64,000 nt of DNA from Tenrec ecaudatus (taxonomy: Eukaryota > Chordata > Mammalia > Afrosoricida > Tenrecidae). The DNA lies in the NCBI RefSeq assembly GCF_050624435.1, contig NC_134537.1, positions 13,822,584 to 13,886,583 on the forward strand. Direction: 5' to 3'. The position numbers and the translations under genes are program-made. Each line of letters begins with the position of its first letter. Position 1 is the first letter of the stretch. Below are positions 12,400 to 24,929 of this stretch, piece after piece. The notes under the pieces were generated by a model that saw only the letters and a program-made list of their open reading frames with translations, did no database searches and was not told the DNA's origin.

Positions 12400-13340
12400 G
12401 TAAGGTCAGGATAATGCTGAAGAACGCTAAAATAAGTCGACGAGACCAAAGTAGGACCTTGAGTCTATCCCACCTGCACTTGGAGAACATCCCGATTTGA
12501 AATGTTGAACACTAATTATGGAAGACCTGATGGACTATGGGAGGATTTGAAGACCATCATTCATGAAGAAAGCAAACGGTCATTAAAAAGATGGGGAAAT
12601 ACAAGGTCAAAGTGGATGTCAGAAGAGACTCTGCAACTTGCTCTTAGTTGTGGAGTAGTAACAGCAACTGGAAGAAATGATGAACTCGGAAAGCTGCATA
12701 GAAAGTGCCAAAGGGCAGCTTGAGAAGCTAAAGCCAACGATTCAGCACATCTTCAACTGAAAGAAAAAAAATCCTCAAGAAGAGATTCAAGCCTTGAATT
12801 GTAATCTTGAAAGATTCCGGAGGCAAAATATTGAATGACTCAGGAAGCATCAAGAGAAGATGCAAAGAAAATACAGTCTTTGCTGATGCCAGATGGATCT
12901 TGGCTGAAAGCAGAGATTACCCTAAAGATGTTTACTTGGGTTTTCTCGATTATGCCAATGCATTCGGCTGTGTGGATCATGACCTACTATGGACCGAAGA
13001 AGAATCAGTGTCTTGGAATTGGGGTGCTGGAGAAGAATATTGAAAGTACCATGGACTGCTAAGAGGACAAACCCATCTGTCTTTGAAGAAATGTGAGTGG
13101 AATGCTCCCTAGAGGCAGGAATAGGGCCTCTACAAGAATGGTGCCTCCTAATCTTACATGCTGTCGACATACTGATAGCAGAGACCAGTCCTTAGAGCAG
13201 GTTATCGTGTTTGCATTGACACAGTGGCTGCAACCATGGGCCCCAGAGTAGGAGCCATTGTGAAGATGGAGCAGGACTGTGCACTCTCTGGTTCTGATGT
13301 GCATCAGGCTACATGGGTCTATAACACAATGAGGCTTTGA
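12400..13340 (+). mobile_element. BovB/RTE LINE with internal deletion, RT motif visible
   Basis: The left part reads gaagaaagcaaacggtcattaaaaag and tggatgtcagaagagactctgcaacttgctctt (region before the RT). It jumps to the RT palm segment, translated DVYLGFLDYANAFGCVDHDL (12920-12980 region), where the conserved aspartates of motif A are D-Y and V-D-H. It then jumps again to the C-terminal and 3' part (accatggactgctaagaggacaaacccatctgt; gacacagtggctgcaaccatgg). Two large internal stretches are therefore missing. No intact ORF remains. Confidence 0.85.
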
Positions 13341-15750
13341 TGAGAAAAATAGAAATTTCTTTTGCTTTGCATTTTAAAAATCTGTACATTAGTTTTAATG
13401 GAAGTTGAGATGCATATGCAGTAAAGTAAACAAAATACTTTAGATTTTGTACCTCAAAAATGTTAAATATTTGTATATACTTGAAAGCATAACACAGACT
13501 TTGCTTTCATTTCTTTTACCTACCCTTTACATGGATTTTTAGACATTTTTCTATATCCCTACTTAATCTTCAACTTATAGTCCACTCAGTGTATGTACCA
13601 GATAACTTAAATTGCAAAGAGATTTTCCCAGAAAGGTTCCAAATTTGGGATTATTTCCATGGGTTAAGTTTACAGAGAAAAAAAGAGCCATTTGGGGTAG
13701 GTTGATCTCCAACAAGCATTAGTTTCAGAGAAATAATTTTTTCCTGAATAAAATGTTCTATAGAACATTGAAACTCAGAGTCCATATTAATGACAATTAC
13801 AGATTATAATTATGAATGATAAAAACTATTAAATCATAACAAAAGTACAAGCAAAGTAGAAAAATAGAGATGGTTCCAGGCGGAAACAGAGTTAGGGGAA
13901 GTTAATCCTTCAACAGATTATTTGTTTTCTCGGTGCTTTGGACTAAGGGGGAAATACAAGGAAAATGCGATGCTTTAAAAGTGTGGGATTTAGACTAATA
14001 TTATGCCTCGTTATTTATTCCATCGACTTTCTAAGAGTATTGCATAGCATTTGAAAGTATTTTTATTAGATATTATTTTAAGTAAAATTAAGGAATTAAG
14101 GTTTTCTTGAAAGTGACTAAACAAAAACTAAAGGGAGTGTGTGTTGGAATATAAATGTTTCTCTGTCATCTGCTTTGTAATTCTTAAGAGGAGATTTTCC
14201 ATTTATCTTTCAGTTCACAAATTGAACCAGTCATGTGCCTTCCATTACTAACTCAGGTATTCTATCAAACATTTTTTTTTCATTTTGAAATTCACATTCT
14301 ATAAGAGCTCTTCTTTGTTATTTTATAGCCATGTTTCCAAAGAGGACTACTTTTCTATCTTTAAAGTAATGTGTTCTCAAAGCTCTTTCAAAGCAAGCGT
14401 ATACATTAAAATATATATGCATATATTTGTTTCCTTAAATATGACTCCTCATAAAAATAGCTTTTTCTCCTTATTTATCTGTTCATTCCATTTAATGCTG
14501 TTGCTTTTCTTCATATTCCTTTTTTGTTTCTAGTTTTCTGCTCGTATTTATGGATAAAAGAGTAGATTGTTTATTCTAAGTATCTGACACATTTTTCTCT
14601 CATGGTAATGGAAATTTTTAGAACTGAGAATTAAGATCTGCTGTGGGGCATGGCTGTCCTATTTTTGGGCAGTATGATATAGCACATGCAGAATGCTCAA
14701 CTGAAATCCACTTCCCTGGAATGCACATCACACTTTTCCATATTCATTCTTTTTGTAAGAATGGGCTCAGGTAATAAGGTTCATTCTGGTATTTTTTATT
14801 TTCATCGCATTTTGATTGTGCTCCTCAACAGGTTGAAATTAGGAGAGAACAAAGGCAGAAAAAGTAGACAGCAGTTTGCCCCTCGGTGAGCTTACAGTTT
14901 AGTGCAGGCAGTTGGTGGAAGTGAAGGTGTGATAAGAGATATGGAAAAGGTTATATTTACTAAGAATACGACTGAGCTGTGGGGTGGAATGATGTAAGAC
15001 AACTCTGAGTCAAGGCATCCTGCAGTTAGATTTTGTGTATCTGTATAATTTAGAAAGGTGAATAGAATGAGGAAGTGAGCACCCAGGAAAAGAAAACGCT
15101 TTAGAGAGAAAACCACAGGCAGACGTCAAATTCTGGTGAAAGGTTATGGTGCACAGGGAGGTAGCTTGCCTAGAGAGGCAGCATGTGCCAGGAGCTGGAC
15201 TACCTGGACCAGAAAGCAGGTGGTGGATTTGCGGGGGGCAAGTGAGGCTGCTACCAACCCATCTTTGAGCCATACCAGGAAGAAGCATGTGACCAAGGAT
15301 CAAGACATTAGAAGTCACTGCTTGGGTAAGGAGGAGCAAATCGCTTGCTCATTTCTCTTAGGTCTCTGCTTCCTCATCTTAAAAGGAGCACCTTGTATGC
15401 AAGGAGTGGTTGGAGGAGTCTTTCAAGAGCAACTGCTTTTAGAGAAACCTGGGGAACGGACCTCCTCTGCTTCCCTCTTCCCTCACTTCTGCAAGATCAG
15501 CTCTCTTTTCTAAATTATTTCCAATGCAGAGTAGTATCTTTGGTCTTTCTGTAGCCTATGCAAGAAACACATCAATCGTGTCTACTATTATAAAGAACAT
15601 TGTTTTGAGATCCCATCGATTGGAAGTCTACAGCTAGAAAGTAACTAATTACCCAGAAGGTCACCATTTATCTGAGATTTGTTTTCAATTGTAAAATAAA
15701 CACTAGCTGCCTTTTTACTCCAAAATATTAATCAAAAGTCAAATAAAGTT
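13341..15750. other. Non-coding AT-rich sequence
   Basis: No afrotherian SINE or BovB sequence and no convincing ORF. The 14900-15500 part is less AT-rich but shows no recognisable protein. Confidence 0.55.
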
Positions 15751-15865
15751 ACCGTATATATTCGAGTATAAGCTGACCCATATATCAGTGGAGGTACCTA
15801 ATTTTACCACAAATACTGCATAACAAATGCGCTGAAAAACTCGGCTTACACATGAGTATATATGA
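15751..15865. mobile_element. Palindromic MITE, copy 1
   Basis: The ends are tACCGTATATATTCGAGTATAAG and ctcggcttacacatgagtatatat, forming long imperfect inverted repeats around acctaattttaccacaaatactgc. TA dinucleotides at the borders suggest a Tc1/mariner-type element. A second copy lies at 19996-20113 in the opposite orientation. The family name is not recognised. Confidence 0.75.
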
Positions 15866-16750
15866 TGTATTTGCTCGTGTGACTTGAAAATTGTTAAGCA
15901 AACAACAACAGCAATGAAAACTGTTAAACATTTTATAAAGGACTGGCATGCTTGAGGAAAATGTGCCCTCTCCCTAGAGAGAGCGATCTACATAAGAATG
16001 TCTTATATAACAGATGCCCTTGGTTTGAGGCATACAGTCATTTTGTGAAGGGGTCAGTCTTGTGTCATATGTTCTTAGCTCAAGTTTCTCAACCCACACG
16101 TGAGATAAATGATTTCTGTGCTGAGTAATTTTTTCCACAAGTGGAAAGATCTATGAGCATGTGTTTTATTAAAAGAAAAGTGAATATTCATGAGCATTAT
16201 ATATTTAATGGTAACCTGGCATCCCATGATGTTTCTTGACTTCTTCATTCTACCTATGAACATGTATCAAATTGGCCTACTGTGTACCTGATGTTCATTG
16301 TGTGTACCTTTATAAAGCTCTAGAGAAATGAGTTTAGATGTTTGTTTGCTTTTTTGTTTTTGTTGTTCCAATGGAGTACTTACAGAACCCGTAATGCTTT
16401 TTTCTTTTCTTATTTATCATTCCCAGTAGCAGAACTTAGACATATGCTAGGTTAATAAATGTTTCCCTATGCCGGATGAACAGGGGAAATCATAAAGGGG
16501 GAGGCTCAGAAAGAGACAATTCTGTGTTTTTGTAAATATCGGAAACATCCTCCTATTAAAATAATGAAAGAGAAATGAATAGGGAATAACCTAGTGAAGA
16601 AAGTTTCACTCATAAGTGATAGACTTCAGCTCTCCAATGAGGTCTGTCTGAAAGCAAAGCCCATGGGCCTCCCGTAGTGGCGGCAGGGCTCATTTGATAA
16701 AGGCCTTTGTAGCCACTCTATGAGGTCTACAGTGGACCCTCAGGGTCAGT

Positions 16751-16900
16751 CTTCTTAACCTTGACCGCACATAGGCACCATCGGGGAGTGTTTAAAAATG
16801 TTCTTTACCTAGCCCATGCTTCAGAGATTCTGATGTAACTGGTCTTGCCGGAAGGTCCAGGCATTTGAGAGTTTTAATCCCCAGTCTCCACCAAGGGATG
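16751..16900 (+). mobile_element. MER5A-like hAT-Charlie fragment
   Basis: Sequence cttaaccttgaccgcacataggcacc, gggagtgtttaaaaatg and cagagattctgatgtaactggtc follows the ancient eutherian MER5A consensus. It is diverged and non-coding. Confidence 0.65.
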
Positions 16901-17619
16901 GTAAAGTATAACCATGGGGAGGACAATTAATTTGGAGTCCTCATAATAATTAGAGAAATGATTTAGTCATATGTGTGTTATTAAAAAATATGTTCCAGTG
17001 AATGTGAGTAATAGATTGGAGGCAAGTTAGGGGAGGATGAGAAGATGCTGGAAATACTAGGCCAGCTTCCAGCAAGAAGCGATGCAGGGACACCTCAAGA
17101 ATCCCCATGGAGAGCCGGGAGTTCTGGTTAAAGAACCTCTGCTTATGTGAGATTAGGTCCTCTGTGATGTGTTACCCTAACCTCCATTGGCCCTTGTGCT
17201 GCCATCACTGTATCTAACATGCGTTTCCGGTGTATCTGGTTACATCTTTCGATGCTGTCTCTAGTTTCTGCCCGGTGTCCTTTCCCATAACAACCAAGAA
17301 GCCAATTATCTTGCTAGGAAATCAAAGTGCTGGTTGGGGCAGTGTGAGTCTTTTCTCTCCACGGACACAGAGGATGTATTCAATCAATGAGGATTGGTGC
17401 TACTATTTATTCTTATTAGTAAGTTTGCATAGCTTCAAGGCTGCTGCTGACAGGGTTAGGGGAAAAAATTGATACAAAAATGTTAGTGCGCAATAGCCCA
17501 CGGGGCCCACATGTTAAAAACAAGGAAAGGGGAGAGGGTGGGAAAGGAGGTAGGACAGAGGCATGGGGCTATTCAGAGATTTTATTTTCTAGTGCCCCAT
17601 ATTCTTTGCTTTATTGCTA

Positions 17620-18195
17620 TGTTAGTCTGGGTAGATTAGAGAAACAAATCCATATAAACTCACATGTGTATAAAAGAGAGTTTTATGGAAAAGGTAATTG
17701 TACATAAAGAAAACAGCATCCCAATCCAGTCTAGTCCAAGTCCATAAGTCTGATATTAGTCCATATGTCTGATACCAATCTATAAAGTCCCCTTCAGATT
17801 CACAAAACGCATGCAATGACACCGAATGCAGGATGATTACAGGCCAGTGGAAAGAAAGTCTGGATCCAGTGGCGTTGTAAGCATTTCTTAGGCTTCTCTG
17901 TGTGGCTTCTCAGGCTTCAGAGGTCTGGTTGCATCAGGGTCCATGTGTCTTCTCCAGCTTAGGGCACTAGCATAGTTGCATATGTCTTGTCAGCTGCAGG
18001 GTCTCCCAGGGAGTGAGCCAGAGGGTCTGCCTCCTGCCTCCAAGCAGGAAAATCAGCAGTTCCCAGAATTCTCGGGAGAAGGCCATGCCCACACAGAGGT
18101 CTCATTGGCTATGTCCGGATTGACAGACTAGATTCCACCCCTTCACTCTTAATCCTCTGAAGTGCCACATTGACACCAGGTTATGTAATGCCACA
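17620..18195 (+). mobile_element. LTR-like interspersed repeat, copy 2
   Basis: Starts TGTTAGTCTGGGTAGATTAG and ends ttatgtaatgCCACA. It is the longest copy (576 bp) and keeps the segment cagggagtgagccagagggtctgcctcctgcctccaag, absent from copy 1. Confidence 0.75.
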
Positions 18196-18874
18196 ATAAC
18201 AGGCATACCCCCCAAACCGATCCTGCTACCACAGAGTCTGTTTCATTTCTTAGAAGCACAATTTAGGCTTTGTAAGACTATGCATCTTGATGGCACCAGA
18301 CAGCATCATCTTTCCCTTGTAGATAGATCATCTGTTGGGCATGAAGGCCAATCTCGCAGTTACCAGCCTGACCCCCAATCCACAGCCTCCCCAGGGATCC
18401 TCATTGTACCAGGAGCATACTCCTCAGAGATACTTTGGGTTCTGTTTCAGTAAACTACAGTAGAACAAGCATTGCAACTGAGAAATTCACATGAATCTTC
18501 TGGTCTTTGCAGTGCATATAAAATTCATGTTTACCCTCTAGTCTATTAAGGGAATAAGGAAAAAAATACTATGAGAATTGCCAACAGGTGGTACAGACTC
18601 GAAGTGAGTGCGTGATGGTGGGAAAATGATAGTGATGGACTTGTCCTGCGCAGTTATCAAAGACCTTGAACTTGTGGGAAAATGCAAACTCTGTGTGAGG
18701 CACAACAGAATGAGGTTCACCTGTATCTGCTTCCTGGTCTGTGATGGACTAAGAAAGAGGAGGAGAGTGCCAGTCTTTCTAACTCTATTGAGATTAGGGT
18801 TAAAGAGGAATAAACATATTGCTACTATATCATGAAAATGCACTTAAAATATCCGCTGCTAAATTCAAGATACT

Positions 18875-19335
18875 TATTGTTGTTGTTAGTACCATCGAGT
18901 CGGCTCCAACACACAGCAGTGCTACGCACAACAGAAGGAAACAGCGCACGGTCCTGCCATCCTCACCCTTGTTCCTAAGCCTGAGCCCGTGATGCAGCCA
19001 CAGTGTCAAAGCATCCCAAGAAGGGCCTTTCTCTTTTCACAGCCCTTCTACCTTAGCAAACATGATGGCCTTCTACAGGACCTGGTCTCTCCTAAATATC
19101 TGTCCAAAGACAAAGTCTTGCCATCCCTGCTTTGAAGGCGCACTCTGGCCTTACTTCTTGCAATACAGATCATTGTGTCTTTTTAGCGGTCTATGGTACT
19201 TTCATTGTTCTCCAGCACTGAAATTCAAGTGTATCCATTCTTCTACTGTCTTCCTTATTCACAACCTTTCCCGATACAAATGAGGCAATGGAGAATACCA
19301 TGGCTTGAGTCAGGCACACCTGAACGACAATATTG
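18875..19335 (-). mobile_element. BovB/RTE LINE 3' end (antisense half of an inverted copy)
   Basis: It opens with ttgttgttgttagtaccatcgagtcgg, the antisense tail, then cctgagcccgtgatgcagccacagtgtcaa, aaacatgatggccttctacagg, agcactgaaattcaagtg and accatggcttgagtcaggcacacc. It abuts a sense-oriented BovB segment at 19360. Confidence 0.88.
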
Positions 19336-19359
19336 ATATCGCACATAAGTAAAATTTTG

Positions 19360-19745
19360 CTTAAGACCATCCAATGTTGATAGGGACCTGCCAGAAGTTC
19401 AGGCCAGATTCAGAGGAGGATGTGAAACAAGGGATATCATTTCTGATGTCACATGGACCTTAGATCAAAGCAAAGAATAGTAGAAATATTTACTTGTGTT
19501 TCATTAATTATGTAAAGGCATTTGACTATGTGGACCATAATAAACAGTGGATAATCTTAAGAAGAATGGGAATTCCAGAACCCTTCCTTGTGCACATTTG
19601 GAACTTGTAGCTGGATCCAGAGGCAGTTGTGAGAACACAACAAGGGGATACGGTATGTTTCCAATCAGGAAAGAGGGTGTCAGGGTTGTGTCCTCTTACC
19701 AGTCATGTACAATCTGTATGCTGAGAAAATCATCAGAGAAGCTGG
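19360..19745 (+). mobile_element. BovB/RTE LINE RT segment (inverted half)
   Basis: The stretch reads cagaagttcaggccagattcagag, gatatcatttctgatgtcacatgg, aaaggcatttgactatgtggacca (degraded RT motif A) and atctgtatgctgagaaaatcatcagagaagctgga. It corresponds to a part of BovB that normally lies upstream of the adjoining antisense 3' end, so the pair looks like one insertion with an inverted 5' half. Confidence 0.85.
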
Positions 19746-19995
19746 ATTCTGTAAATAAAAAGCATATAAATCAAAATTCATTACATTTTGTTACATATGC
19801 TTAGCATTTAGGTTCATTTTGAAGTTTTTATTTAATGCATTTTGTTTACAATACCGAGTCCTTTGTAGTTGTTCATTTAAATATCATCAATAAGAAATAC
19901 CTTTTGATAATAAAATATACTTACTCAGATAAGAATTTTTTGTGCTGTATCAGGTAGTAAACCAAAAATAAATAGCCTTGATCCATGATGTACCT

Positions 19996-20113
19996 ACCGT
20001 ATATACTGGAGTATAAGCCAGTTTTTCAGCACATTTTTAATGCCCTTTTTGTGGCAAAATTAGGTGCCTCAGTGCATATTCAGGGTGGCTTACACTTGAG
20101 TATATATGGTATA
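19996..20113. mobile_element. Palindromic MITE, copy 2
   Basis: It begins cTACCGTATATACTGGAGTATAAG and ends ggcttacacttgagtatatatGGTAtag. The ends pair as an inverted repeat of about 24 bp. The interior (ttttgtggcaaaattaggtgcctc) is the reverse complement of the interior of copy 1. TA sits on both borders. It lies about 250 bp downstream of a BovB fragment. Confidence 0.78.
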
Positions 20114-20849
20114 GGAAACTCCAAAATTAAGTGTAATGATTTTATTAAATTACATTAAAATTGAGTTTACAATTTAAATTAGATTATAAATTGTTTGAGC
20201 AGCAATATTGGAAAACACTAAGGCAAAAAGCAATTGATGGCTTTGGGTAATGTTCTTCAACTTGAAGTTTTAAATGGATCAAGTTAAGGCTGGTTGTTAC
20301 CAAAGCCTGCCTTATGCTTTACCACACTTCCCACGTATTCACACGTACCATTACACTAACCTGCTAAGTGGGCTGTGGCCTAATTTTGAACCAAGTTCCT
20401 TTAGAAAACTTAATCCTAAAAAAAAAGGAAAAGTTGCCATTGGAGGACTTTTGATATTGTCATCGAATGATTATCCTACTTTCAAAAGATCAGATGACAA
20501 CACAGCCGTTCATCAACATTGTTCATCCCTCGCAATGTCATTCTGTTAACAAGAAAATGAAAAGTGGCAGAAAGCCCTCGATAAGATATCAGATAAAAAA
20601 TGGAAATAACTTTTTCCAAAAAAATCCACTCTTTTTGAAGTTCTTAAAAAAAAAAAGTCTTTTCCAACTTGACAAACTTATTGAACACGTGTGACCATCC
20701 ATTTTAGAATTCTGGCCAATATCCAGATTAATAAACTCCAGCCACTGCAATTATATTTGAACCCCAGGGTAATTACAATTTTCACGACAGTTATGGTTCT
20801 TCATTTAAAATGGATACTATTTCCAAGAATACATCTTTGATTATCTACA

Positions 20850-22355
20850 GTGTCTTCAATTTATGCGGGATATCCTTGATGATGTCAGATGGAGCTTGGC
20901 TCAAAGCACAGAAAACCTGAAAGATGTTTATAACAAACCATGGAAACCATTGTGAAGAATAGGAATTTCAAAGCATTTAATTATGCTCATGTGGAACATG
21001 TACATAGACCAAGAGGCAGTCATTCAAAGAGAACAAAGGGATGCCGAACAGTTCCCTCTCTGAGAATGTGTTTCTATGATGCATCTTTTTACTATACTTA
21101 CTCGGTCTGTATGCCAAACAAATCACTTGAGAAGCCACACTAGATGAAGAAGAAATCATCATCTGGATTGTGGAAAGGCTCATTAGCACCATTCAATATG
21201 CACCTATTGAATTCTTGCTTGCTGAAAGCAAAGAGAACTTTCACTTAGCTTTCAGTATGCCTTAACATCTGGATGAAAAGAAAACAAAGCTGGGAGAGGG
21301 ACGGCAGAGAAGGGGGGGAAGGGAGACTCCGGATAGAGCAAGATATGACAAAATAACGATGTATAAATTACAAAGGGCACATGAGGGAGGGGGGAGTGGG
21401 GAGGGAGGGGGGAGTGGGGAGGGAGGGGAAAAAAAGAGGACCTGATGCAAAGGGCTTAAGTGGAGAGCAAACGCTTTGAGAATGATTGGGGCGGGGAATG
21501 TATGGATGTGCTTTATACAATTGATGTATGTATATGTATGGATTGTGATAAGAGTTGTATGAGTCCCTAATAAAATGTAAAAGAAGAAAAGGGGGAAAAA
21601 AAGAAAAGAAAATGATTTGGGCAAAGAATGTACAGATGTGCTTTATACAATTGATGTATGTATATGTATGGACTGTGATAAGAGTTGTATGAGCCCCTAA
21701 TAAAACATTTAAAAAAAAAAAGAAAAAAAAAGAAAAGAAAACAAAGATCATCAACAACTAGATCAATAAGTAAACATCGTGATAATTGACATTTTCAAGG
21801 ACAACCTTTCATATCCACAACCAATCCTCATGGAATCAGCGGTCCAGAAATCAAACACTGTATTCATTTGAACAAATCAACTGTGAAAGACCTCTGTAAT
21901 GCTGTAAAGAGTACATATTTGATTTTCAGGACGAAAATGCATGTGACCCAAGTCACAATATTTTTGGCAAACTCATAGTCACGTGAAAACTGAGCAACGA
22001 AAAAGGAAAACTGAAGACGAATTGGTGTGTCTCATTTATGGTGTTGGCTAAGTTCATGGAATATGCAACTGACTGCCAGAAGAATGGACACATCTTTCTT
22101 GGAATAAGTACAGCTAGAATGTTCTTTAGAAGTGAAAATATCAAGAGTTCATTGCATGGAGTTTGTATCTACCAGAGGGATCAACCCTCTGGTAAAGCAG
22201 AGGTCAGAGAAAAAGACAAGATGCTCAATGATATGGATGATCCCAACAATCCACTCAAACATAACAATGTTGAGGCTCGCACGGGACCAGGCAGTGATGG
22301 CTTTTCTTGTGCTGTGAGTTGGAACTGATCGGAGGGCACCTAACATCAATAGGTA
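20850..22355 (+). mobile_element. BovB/RTE LINE, sense, interrupted by an L1 insertion
   Basis: Before the interruption are gatgatgtcagatggagcttggctcaaagcac, gaagaataggaatttc and tagaccaagaggcagtcattc. After it are cttaactgatgaaa-like material, ggttggctaagttcatgg and, near the 3' end, caacaatccactcaaacataacaatgttgagg and gtgagttggaactgatcggagggcacctaac. An L1 3' end lies inside at 21290-21732, flanked by a 14-bp duplication of BovB sequence. All frames are broken. Confidence 0.8.
21276..21746 (+). mobile_element. L1 3' end with doubled tail, inserted into BovB
   Basis: The insertion is flanked by a 14-bp target duplication AAAAGAAAACAAAG (21276-21289 and 21733-21746). It has a G-rich polypurine run (about 21385-21428), then a 3'UTR tail ending agtccctaataaaatg, an A-rich linker, and a second copy of the last ~100 bp ending agcccctaataaaac followed by poly(A). 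The polypurine tract, AATAAA signals, poly(A) and long duplication are hallmarks of L1 retroposition. The family assignment rests on these and on similarity to the antisense copies at 6492 and 37629. Confidence 0.82.
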
Positions 22356-23347
22356 ACTAATTTGGACCTGGATATTAAAAATGAATATAAATAAACTACA
22401 GGTTTATATTACATCCCAGTTGGAATATCATTTTTCTCAATGGAGATATTGGAATAAACAGATTTATGTGTTGAAATATAGAGATAGATTTAATGATTCA
22501 TTCCTTTAGGAAATGCTATATTATGTGGTTTTTGTTTGATTTTTTAAAGAATGAAATAATGGAACTACCTTTTTGAGAGAGGTAAAACATGTTCATGTAA
22601 ACACTAATTTAAGAATAATGCAAATTCAGGCCAGTGTTTATTTTTAAAGATAAGTATTTTTAGACATAGGTTATTTTAAAACATATGCAGCTAGCATAAA
22701 ATTATTTTCAGAGGATGAGAAGCATCCATTCTATGTCTCTGATGTCAGATGGGAATGACTGAAATGTTTAAAATATTTTGTTCCATCTGGAATATTACTT
22801 TTTCTCTTACTTGTCCCTAATTAGGGAAATTTAAAGTACATTTTGCTAATCCTGGGAACATGGACTCAAACTGATATTCTATAAAAACTTTAATAAATGA
22901 TGATCAATAGGATGTTTTTTTCAGGTTGTACTCTTCTGTGCTTAAAATCACTTACAGAAATGAATTCATTGCCGACTATACTGCTTGAGAGGTACTGTTC
23001 AGCCTCTTATGTACAACATAAAATTTACATTAAAAATAACAAAAAGTATTCTACAAAACAATAGTGTGTTAAGCTATTAGTTAAATTTTTCAGTTTTACA
23101 AATTAATAAGTTTTAAATAAGTAACAATTGTACCAAATCAATGAAAATAAACAATTATACCAAATCAATGAGAGATAAACAAAGGAGAGCTCCTTCAAAA
23201 ATGAACATGATGGATTCTTAATTGTTAGCATAATGGCACCATCATTTGGAAGCTATTTAACAGGTCAAAATGATTGTTTTGAAAATCTGGATTTTTTTCT
23301 GATTTAAACCTCTGGGGAGTCCCTCTGAGAAAATGATTTAATGCCTT
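22356..23347. other. Non-coding AT-rich sequence
   Basis: Short direct duplication caaatcaatgaaaataaacaattataccaaatcaatgag near 23134-23172. Otherwise nothing recognised. Confidence 0.55.
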
Positions 23348-23705
23348 TGTGTTAGTGCGGGTAGACTAGAGAAACAAATCCAGGGAGACTCATGTGTGTA
23401 TAAGAAAGGATTTTATGTACCAGAACAATTGAATATTGAGAAAGCAGCCCAGCCCAGCCCAGTTCAGATCAAATTCATATGTCCGATACCATTCTATAAA
23501 GCCCTCTTCAGAATCATGAAACACATGCAATGATGCCGAATGCAGGAAGATCACAGGTCAGTGGGTGGGAAGTCTTGTGGATCCAGTGGCGTTGTAGCAT
23601 CTCAGCACTGTCAGGGGTCTCCACATGGTTTATGCAGCTCCAGAGTTCTGGTTCCATCAGCCTCTCTCCATGTGTCTTCTCCACAGGATGTCTCATAGGG
23701 AGTAA

Positions 23706-23748
<43 letters not shown>

Positions 23749-23900
23749 CCCCTCCAAGGAGGAATACAAGAATTCCCAGAATCCTCAGGAGAAGGCTATG
23801 CCCACACAAAGGCTTCATTGGCTATGACCTGATTGACAGCTTCGACTCCACCCCTTCACTATGAATCCTCAAGGTGACATCAGATTATGTAACTACCACA
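23348..23900 (+). mobile_element. LTR-like interspersed repeat, copy 3
   Basis: Starts TGTGTTAGTGCGGGTAGACT and ends tatgtaactaCCACA. A (GA)n microsatellite (23708-23746) has expanded at the position of the agggagtgagccagaggg segment of copy 2. Confidence 0.75.
23708..23746. repeat. (GA)n microsatellite
   Basis: About 19 GA units inside LTR-like copy 3. Confidence 0.97.
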
Positions 23901-24929
23901 GTCAGTCTGTAACCACCCTTGATGAAAAAGCCCCCATTTCCTCAAGTGACAATCACAGCCCAAAATATCTGCTCTTGACCATTTCTTCTTTGGCTTCCAT
24001 TACCAGTCTTGAAACCATGGAAGCTAAAGCTTCATCTGGCAAAGTTAACATCCAAGTCGGTGTGTTCTCCCAGTACACACCTGAAATATTCAGTTCAGAC
24101 AAGTTTCAAGAAATCGTTGCTAATTAAGCAGGATTGTGTGAGAGCAGCTTCTCCCTGTGGAAAGAACCTCTGCATAAATAGCAGCTACCTTTGCAGTAGT
24201 TAGTTAGACCTCGTCTCACTGAAACACTTTTGTTTTTTAATGCCTTTCAGAATTCCCAGTTGCCATTCATTTAGATCCAAATGTTGATCACTTAATACGA
24301 GGTTACATCAGGGGACCTCCGAAGGTGATGGAAGAATATCTGCCCCCAGACTTGCCTTAGAAATCTGCTTTCCATATCTTATAAATAATTTCCTAGTTCT
24401 CTTTCTATTCAGTCACGAACACCAACCATCCACAACATTCTGAAATGTTGCAACCAAGCAGAACTTAACTGATCTGAACTGGTCATAAAATGTGTACTTT
24501 TACATCACTTATCAAAACCAAAATATTGGCAGCTTGTGAGTGAAATGAGTCAGTCATTGGAAAGGACAAATAAAGAGACCACTGGTACAAGGGAAAAGAT
24601 TTTTTAAATTAAAAAAATAAGAACAAACAAGAAAAAGACTTTCGTACTAAAGGGAACAGGCTTAGGATACTGCCGGGGTGGTGGGCAGTAAGGGGCTGGG
24701 AGGATGAGGGCAAGAGAAGGGCAGTACAGCAAGAGGCTAGATTGTTGATGGGTGTTAATTCAAGTGAGATCGAAGACAGGAGTCCATAAGAAAAAGAAGA
24801 TAAATCAAGGAGCAGGGGAAGTAAAAACTAATGTGGTGTTTGATTCACAGTTTAAACTACTGGATACAAAGTTGAGCTGTACTATACCCCCCTGCCCGAT
24901 TTACAATTAAACAATGAAAACGCATACAC

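Noticed and set aside
12807-13062. Open frames with a reverse-transcriptase motif as an active LINE
   Set aside because: Only motif A remains between deletions; the frame breaks within 80 codons.
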